DNA of 16,334 nucleotides from Candidatus Nomurabacteria bacterium (GTDB lineage: Bacteria; Patescibacteriota; Saccharimonadia; Saccharimonadales; Saccharimonadaceae): positions 1-16,334 of the forward strand of contig JAISDN010000030.1 in NCBI GenBank assembly GCA_031264785.1, in the 5' to 3' direction. Position numbers and translations under genes: made by a program. The notes under the pieces are model-generated. The model did not search any database. It was not told where the DNA came from and saw nothing but the letters and a program-made list of their open reading frames with translations. Below are positions 12,785-16,334 of this stretch, piece after piece. How positions within the stretch are numbered: the stretch's first letter is position 1; every line of letters begins with the position of its first letter.

Positions 12785-13903
12785 TTAATTAAATCCAATA
12801 TTTTTGACATATTCCCCAATTTTCGGCGGCCGGCCGGTCAAGCTCACAACAGAGAGCCGAACATCGATTTTATCCGTCAAATCGTGTTTTTGCAACCAAT
12901 ATTCGGCCGCAAAACGCATCTGACGCTCCTTTTTCCTGTCGACCGCCGCAATTCCGCCACCAGCCCGCCCATCAGCGCGATATTTCACCTCTGTAAAATA
13001 CAAAATCTCGTCCTTCGCAGAGATAATATCCACCTCACAAAACCGAGTTCGCCAATTCCGCATCAAAATCTCGTGACCCCTGTCAACCAAATACTCCGCC
13101 GCCACATCTTCGGCTTCGCCACCAACCTGAACAGAACTCCTAGTAACAGAATCCCCAGAACTAGCAAAATCCAGTGACCCTGACAGGGCTGTTCGGGTGG
13201 CATCAAGGAGGGGGACCCCCGAACAATGTTTTCCGCGAGCGGAAAAATTTTCGGGGGAGGAATTGATGTCAGGACCCGAACACCCGGAAGACGAGCTGGA
13301 TTTTGCGGACGTAGCCCCAAAAATCTTCAAAATCGGCGCAAAACTCCGCCGATGCACCGGCAAAACCCCAAACTCCTCAATCGCCCGCCGATGCGCCGCC
13401 GTGCCATACCCAACGTGCCCAGCAAACCCATACTCCGGCCAAACTGCCTCCAACCGCGCCATATACTCATCTCGCGCCACCTTAGCCACAATCGAAGCCG
13501 CTGACACCGCCGCAATCAAACCGTCAGCCTTCGGCATAGTCGAAACATTTTCGCCGTCAACCAGCCGAATCGTGCCGTCAATAATAGTCTCGTCATAATC
13601 ACAAGTAATCTGATCGACAGCCCGCCGCGCTGCCAATTTTAAAGCCGCCGACAGCCCAATTTTGTCAATCGAAGCCGCCGAAACCCAGCCGATTCCAATG
13701 CCAAGCGCATATTTTTTAATTTCCAAAGCCAATTCGCGACGTTTTTTAGCAGTCAATTTCTTCGAATCGTCTAATTCGGCCACAAACTGATTATATTCCG
13801 AATCAGCCTCAGTCTCGCGCTCCGGCAAAACCACCGCCCCCACCGCCATCGGCCCAGCCCAAGCCCCGCGCCCAACTTCGTCGATTCCCAAGATTTTTGA
13901 CAT
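12785..13903 (-). CDS. rnhB: Fusion of ribonuclease HII with a YraN/UPF0102-type nuclease domain
   Basis: Residues 1-197 are RNase HII, which cuts the RNA strand of RNA-DNA hybrids and starts removal of misincorporated ribonucleotides. The motif GIDEVGRGAWAGP gives catalytic Asp8 and Glu9; Asp109 (IIDGT) and Asp127 (KADGLIAAVSAASIVAK) complete the site, and GYGTAAHRRAI is the usual downstream block. Residues about 261-372 match the YraN/UPF0102 family, a putative restriction-like nuclease: GGEAEDVAAEYL, then Glu290-x-Asp292 and Glu305-x-Lys307 (TEVKYR); the usual GEID has Cys in place of Gly. A Ser/Gly-rich linker (198-260) joins them and contains a 31-codon palindromic element. rnhB and yraN are often neighbours in bacteria, so the fusion makes sense. 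The ATG at 13903 has no ribosome site; TGtTATAAT ends 6 nt before it. Confidence 0.93.
   Translation of the reverse strand: MSKILGIDEVGRGAWAGPMAVGAVVLPERETEADSEYNQFVAELDDSKKLTAKKRRELALEIKKYALGIGIGWVSAASIDKIGLSAALKLAARRAVDQITCDYDETIIDGTIRLVDGENVSTMPKADGLIAAVSAASIVAKVARDEYMARLEAVWPEYGFAGHVGYGTAAHRRAIEEFGVLPVHRRSFAPILKIFGATSAKSSSSSGCSGPDINSSPENFSARGKHCSGVPLLDATRTALSGSLDFASSGDSVTRSSVQVGGEAEDVAAEYLVDRGHEILMRNWRTRFCEVDIISAKDEILYFTEVKYRADGRAGGGIAAVDRKKERQMRFAAEYWLQKHDLTDKIDVRLSVVSLTGRPPKIGEYVKNIGFN
13178..13188. repeat. Small palindrome beside the linker element
   Basis: CCCTG-A-CAGGG is a perfect 5-bp hairpin directly adjacent to the large nested palindrome at 13190-13282, within the linker codons. 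It may be part of the same insertion. Confidence 0.5.
13190..13282. repeat. 93-nt nested palindromic element, in frame in the rnhB-yraN linker
   Basis: Outer arms TGTTCGGGT (13190-13198) and ACCCGAACA (13274-13282) are perfect, followed inward by CATCAA/TTGATG (13201-13206 with 13263-13268). A middle stem CCCCCGAA/TTCGGGGG (13216-13223 with 13250-13257) and an inner stem TTTTCCGC/GCGGAAAA (13229-13236 with 13239-13246) complete a nearly continuous hairpin. The element is 93 nt and starts and ends exactly on codon boundaries, encoding residues 208-238 (CSGPD to DATRT) on the minus strand. Confidence 0.85.
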
Positions 13904-13909
13904 ATTTTA

Positions 13910-13918
13910 ATTATAACA
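13910..13918 (-). promoter_or_regulatory. Extended -10 promoter of rnhB, leaderless geometry
   Basis: TGt-TATAAT (13918-13910, minus strand), six bases (TAAAAT) and the ATG at 13903. No -35 consensus; the expected -35 position falls in the arm of the palindrome at 13931-13956. Confidence 0.65.
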
Positions 13919-13930
13919 CAACGAAACGAG

Positions 13931-13956
13931 AGAAAAGAAAACCCGTTTTCTTTTCT
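13931..13956. terminator. Perfect 12-bp A/T-tract palindrome between rplS and rnhB
   Basis: AGAAAAGAAAAC (13931-13942), a CC loop and GTTTTCTTTTCT (13945-13956) pair perfectly. The A-rich and T-rich arms fit a bidirectional terminator for rplS. Its overlap with the rnhB -35 region would also fit an operator. The call is undecided between these. Confidence 0.5.
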
Positions 13957-13975
13957 GAGTGAGGCAGTGTCACAT

Positions 13976-13991
13976 TTATTCAATAGAATAA
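13976..13991. other. Small hairpin in the rplS-rnhB interval
   Basis: TTATTC (13976-13981), AATA loop, GAATAA (13986-13991): a perfect 6-bp AT hairpin of unknown role. Confidence 0.3.
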
Positions 13992-14012
13992 TTATACCAA
14001 ATTCTCCCGCCA

Positions 14013-14036
14013 TTCCGGACCTAAGGAGTCGGAATC
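14013..14036. repeat. Divergent hairpin related to the 30-nt repeat
   Basis: ATTCCG and CGGAAT flank a 12-base centre. Read on the minus strand, the end TCCGGAATGGC resembles the TCCGGAATGAC end of the interspersed repeat. It may be a decayed, inverted copy lying next to the intact copy at 14051. Confidence 0.4.
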
Positions 14037-14050
14037 TAAACGGGCATTAT

Positions 14051-14080
14051 TTCTGGATTCCGGATCAAGCCCGGAATGAC
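14051..14080. repeat. Interspersed 30-nt hairpin repeat, copy 4
   Basis: TTCTGG is followed by arms ATTCCGGA and CCCGGAAT around TCAAG, then GAC. One innermost pair is lost (A opposite C). It starts 10 nt past the rplS stop codon. Confidence 0.88.
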
Positions 14081-14089
14081 AGCTGAATT

Positions 14090-14611
14090 TTACGAATTAG
14101 CAGCGTGAGCGGCTTCAACTTCGGCTTGCTTTTTGGCTAGTTCGGCCGCTTCGGCAGCTTTTTCGGCGGCTTTAGCTTCGGCTTCAACCTTTTTGGCTTC
14201 CTTGACTTTTTCGGCCTCTTCTTCGGCGTGCTCGTCACGAATATCATTAACCGATTTGTCAAAATCTTTACCAACCAGCCGGGCCGATTTGCCGGCTCGG
14301 GCGCGCAGGAACGACAAATAATTGCGGCGAACTTTGCCGCGCTTGACAATCACAACTTTTTCCACCAGCGGATTATGCAGCAAATACGATTTTTCTACCC
14401 CAACTCCAGAGGTGATTTTGCGCACTGTAATGCGGCTGGTCAGCGAACTCTTGCGGTCGCAGCGGATCACCACGCCCTCAAAAGTCTGCAGGCGCTCCTT
14501 GTTGCCCTCTTTAATTTTCTGCGTTACGCGCACCGTGTCACCACTGCGCACATCAACAACTTGGCGCTTTTTTTGCGCGTCATTCACTTTTTTAATCAAA
14601 TCAAAACTCAT
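14090..14611 (-). CDS. rplS: 50S ribosomal protein L19 with a long charged tail
   Basis: L19 lies at the 30S/50S interface of the ribosome. The core (about residues 1-118) shows the family signature: GDTVRV, LQTFEGVVIRC, ITVRKITSGVGVEKSYLLHNPLVEKV and KRGKVRRNYLSFLRARAGKSARL. At 173 residues it is some 55 longer than typical L19. The extra C-terminus from about 120 is an Ala/Glu/Lys-rich, probably helical tail (EEEAEKVKEAKKVEAEAKAA and on) of unknown purpose. The ATG at 14611 has AAAGG 9 nt upstream, and a promoter 45-70 nt upstream gives a ~38-nt leader. The usual neighbours trmD and rpsP are not adjacent here. Confidence 0.96.
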   Translation of the reverse strand: MSFDLIKKVNDAQKKRQVVDVRSGDTVRVTQKIKEGNKERLQTFEGVVIRCDRKSSLTSRITVRKITSGVGVEKSYLLHNPLVEKVVIVKRGKVRRNYLSFLRARAGKSARLVGKDFDKSVNDIRDEHAEEEAEKVKEAKKVEAEAKAAEKAAEAAELAKKQAEVEAAHAANS

Positions 14612-14655
14612 CTTTTTATACCTTTATCAGTTAATATTGAAATTCCTTAATGGGT

Positions 14656-14684
14656 ATTTTAGCACCAAGCTCCGAAAAATGCAA
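14656..14684 (-). promoter_or_regulatory. Promoter of rplS
   Basis: TTGCAT (14684-14679), a 17-nt spacer and TGc-TAAAAT (-10 at 14661-14656) on the minus strand. It begins 3 nt after the stop codon of the pilB-like gene. The transcript would start near 14649. Confidence 0.55.
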
Positions 14685-14686
14685 GG

Positions 14687-16312
14687 CTACAAAACACGAT
14701 TGACTTCTTCGATGGTGGTTTCGCCGGTCAGAGCCTTCAAAACACCTTTTTGCAGCATTGTTGTCATACCGTTGGCGCGCGCGGTTTGGTTGATATCGCT
14801 GGCGTTGACGTCTTTTTCGTCGCCGCGCAGGTAGCGCTGGATTTTTTCGTCGACGATCATCTGTTCCATCAGCACGGTGCGACCTTTGTAGCCGAAGGGA
14901 TTTTCATCGCTTTCGCCCGGTTTCCAGAGTCTGATATTGTCTAAGCTGGGCTTTTCGGCGCTGGGCGGCAGGTCTTTCAAAACTTCGCGAATCCAATTTT
15001 TGGTGGCTTCGTCCGGTTCATATTCAATTTTGGTGGCTTCGTCGAGTTTGCGCACCAAACGCTGGCCAATCACCAAACGAATGGCCGTCGCAAACACTGG
15101 ATTGATGCCAATCATATCGATAATCCGCGCAAAGGCCGAAGCCGCGTCTTGGGCGTGGAAAGTCGACAGCACCAAGTGACCGGTGATGGAGGCCTGAATG
15201 GCGGTTTTGGCAGTGTCGGCGTCGCGAATTTCGCCAACCATCACTACATCTGGGTCAAGCCGCAAAACACTGCGGAAGCCTTCGGCAAAGCTGCCGCCAG
15301 CGTCGGTGTTGACCGGGATTTGAGTGACACCAGAAATGTCATATTCTATGGGGTCTTCCAGTGTAATCAGCTTGCGGTCGGGGTCGTTTAAGGCGTTCAA
15401 AATTGAGTACAGCGTGGTGGACTTACCACTGCCGGTCGGACCGACCACCATCACCATACCGCGCGGATGAGAAATAATTTCGTCCAGTTGGGCGTGTTCG
15501 TCTGGATTGAGGCCCAACATTTCCAGCCGCAGCATACTTTCATCGAAGTTAAACAGGCGCATCACCACGTCTTGACCATAAGCCGTCGGGGCGGTTTCGA
15601 TACGCATATTGAGGTTGATGGAGTCGCCGTTTGGGGTGGTGATTTTACGTACAATGTGGCCGCTTTGCGATTCGGTGGCAGCGGTGGACAGATCGGCGGC
15701 GCTAGCGATGGCCGAAAACAGGGTGTGATATTTGCCGCGCGAAATCATCGCCACCGGATGCAGTGTGCCGTCAACCCGAAAGCGCACCCGCACGCCGTCG
15801 ATTTCGTTTTCGATGTGAATGTCGCTGGCGTTCAACTTGCCGGCCTGCTCAATCAGATAATTCAAAATATCGTCCGAATTAACGCCTTCCAGCGTTTCCG
15901 ACACCTGCGCCAGCGTTTCGGCGTCCTCGTTTTGGCTAATTTTGACATCGTCGTATTTGATTTCCGGCGGCGGGTCATAGCGCCGCATCATTTCTTGCCA
16001 GCTGCTGCCCGAAATCATCACAAAATTGGCGTTATTGGACTGGTTTTGGTATTTTTTGCGCAGCTCGCTAATGTAAGATTGCGGCGTGGCGGTGGTAATC
16101 CCGAAAAAATAAGAATGCTCATAATTACCTTCGCGCAGGGGAATCATATGATATTGATACATATCTTCCTTCGTCAAAACGTCCGGATAAAGCGGAAAAT
16201 CAGCGCCGCTTTCGCGCATATCGAGATATTCCAAACCCAAAATCTCGGCCCGCTTCTTAGCCGAATTTTCCTCAGTCTCGCGAAATCGTTTCTGTCGTTC
16301 TTCTTCGTTCAT
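14687..16312 (-). CDS. pilB: GspE/PilB-type secretion ATPase
   Basis: This hexameric ATPase drives assembly of type IV pili or a type II-like secretion system from the cytoplasm. The 541-residue protein has an N-terminal domain (about 1-110), a second N-terminal ATPase subdomain with ASDIHIE (162-168), Walker A GPTGSGKSTT (291-300), Asp box ITLEDPIEY (316-324), Walker B DPDVVMVGEIRD (353-364) and His box GHLVLSTFHAQDA (378-390). The region after RLVRKL (418-423), which in most PilB/GspE proteins holds two CxxC pairs for zinc, has no cysteine at all here (DEATKIEYEPDEATKNW, then NPFGYKGRT). PilB is favoured over GspE because simple cells of this kind usually keep type IV pili, but sequence alone does not settle it. 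The ATG at 16312 is preceded by GGTGGG 4 nt upstream; the window ends 22 nt before it. rplS follows 75 nt after the stop with its own promoter. Confidence 0.92.
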   Translation of the reverse strand: MNEEERQKRFRETEENSAKKRAEILGLEYLDMRESGADFPLYPDVLTKEDMYQYHMIPLREGNYEHSYFFGITTATPQSYISELRKKYQNQSNNANFVMISGSSWQEMMRRYDPPPEIKYDDVKISQNEDAETLAQVSETLEGVNSDDILNYLIEQAGKLNASDIHIENEIDGVRVRFRVDGTLHPVAMISRGKYHTLFSAIASAADLSTAATESQSGHIVRKITTPNGDSINLNMRIETAPTAYGQDVVMRLFNFDESMLRLEMLGLNPDEHAQLDEIISHPRGMVMVVGPTGSGKSTTLYSILNALNDPDRKLITLEDPIEYDISGVTQIPVNTDAGGSFAEGFRSVLRLDPDVVMVGEIRDADTAKTAIQASITGHLVLSTFHAQDAASAFARIIDMIGINPVFATAIRLVIGQRLVRKLDEATKIEYEPDEATKNWIREVLKDLPPSAEKPSLDNIRLWKPGESDENPFGYKGRTVLMEQMIVDEKIQRYLRGDEKDVNASDINQTARANGMTTMLQKGVLKALTGETTIEEVNRVL

Positions 16313-16334
16313 TTTCCCACCAATTAGTCCTTGT

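Noticed and set aside
15467..16327. A 286-codon plus-strand frame opposite the pilB-like gene
   Set aside because: The minus-strand gene has every expected ATPase motif; the opposite frame runs off towards the window end and has no start signal.
16323..16334. The last bases (AGTCCTTGT) resemble half of the radA palindrome
   Set aside because: Only about nine bases match and the window ends there, so a second copy cannot be supported.
1..16334. Alternative genetic code (UGA as glycine), as in some CPR lineages
   Set aside because: TGA ends radA and the OB-fold-like gene at sensible positions, and no recognisable gene needs TGA read as an amino acid.
1..16334. CRISPR array, tRNA, rRNA, transposase or prophage genes
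   Set aside because: No regularly spaced repeats, no cloverleaf-like segment in any intergenic region, and no transposase or phage-like protein among the genes.

Overview
The window carries eleven clear bacterial genes plus regulatory sequence, on both strands but mostly minus. The gene set suggests a Candidate Phyla Radiation (Patescibacteria) genome, perhaps Saccharibacteria/TM7. The reasons are small stand-alone transcription units, a PIN/TRAM protein with a single membrane helix, an RNase HII fused to a YraN-type nuclease, a PilB-like ATPase without its zinc cysteines, and a CIRCE-controlled clpC. The phylum is an inference. TAA, TAG and TGA all end recognisable genes, so the code looks standard.

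Layout: a class A penicillin-binding protein (+, 31-2748) converges on and overlaps by 4 nt a YacL-like PIN/TRAM protein (-, 2745-3458). Every later gene is on the minus strand: an orphan (3617-4516), radA (4749-6170), an orphan with an internal duplication (6320-7027), a membrane-anchored HExxH protein (7307-8341), clpC (8412-10850), an orphan (11009-11527), a membrane-anchored OB-fold-like protein (11871-12569), the rnhB-yraN fusion (12785-13903), rplS (14090-14611) and a pilB/gspE-type ATPase (14687-16312). Conserved housekeeping genes thus alternate with four solitary orphans, each with a candidate promoter of its own.

The most unusual signals are non-coding. (1) Three of the four orphan genes have 160-190 nt leaders that begin with the same GUAGGGU at the predicted transcription start. 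That motif leads straight into a hairpin whose arms differ between genes but still pair, which suggests an undescribed 5'-leader RNA family. (2) Four native genes (radA, clpC, rnhB and the HExxH gene) have a -10 box ending only 6-7 nt before the ATG and no ribosome binding site, so their mRNAs should be leaderless. (3) Two palindromic elements sit in frame inside proteins: a tandem pair of 21-nt palindromes in radA, and a 93-nt (31-codon) nested palindrome in the rnhB-yraN linker. (4) A 30-nt hairpin repeat recurs four times between genes, close to gene 3' ends, with compensatory changes in its arms. Nine of ten predicted promoters have an extended -10 (TGn). The clpC promoter is the exception and has a perfect -35 box inside the CIRCE operator.

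Functionally the window covers cell-wall synthesis (PBP), RNA/DNA maintenance (RadA, RNase HII-YraN), ribosome structure (L19), protein quality control (ClpC), type IV pilus or secretion energy (PilB) and several envelope or unknown proteins. No tRNA, rRNA, transposase or CRISPR array was seen.
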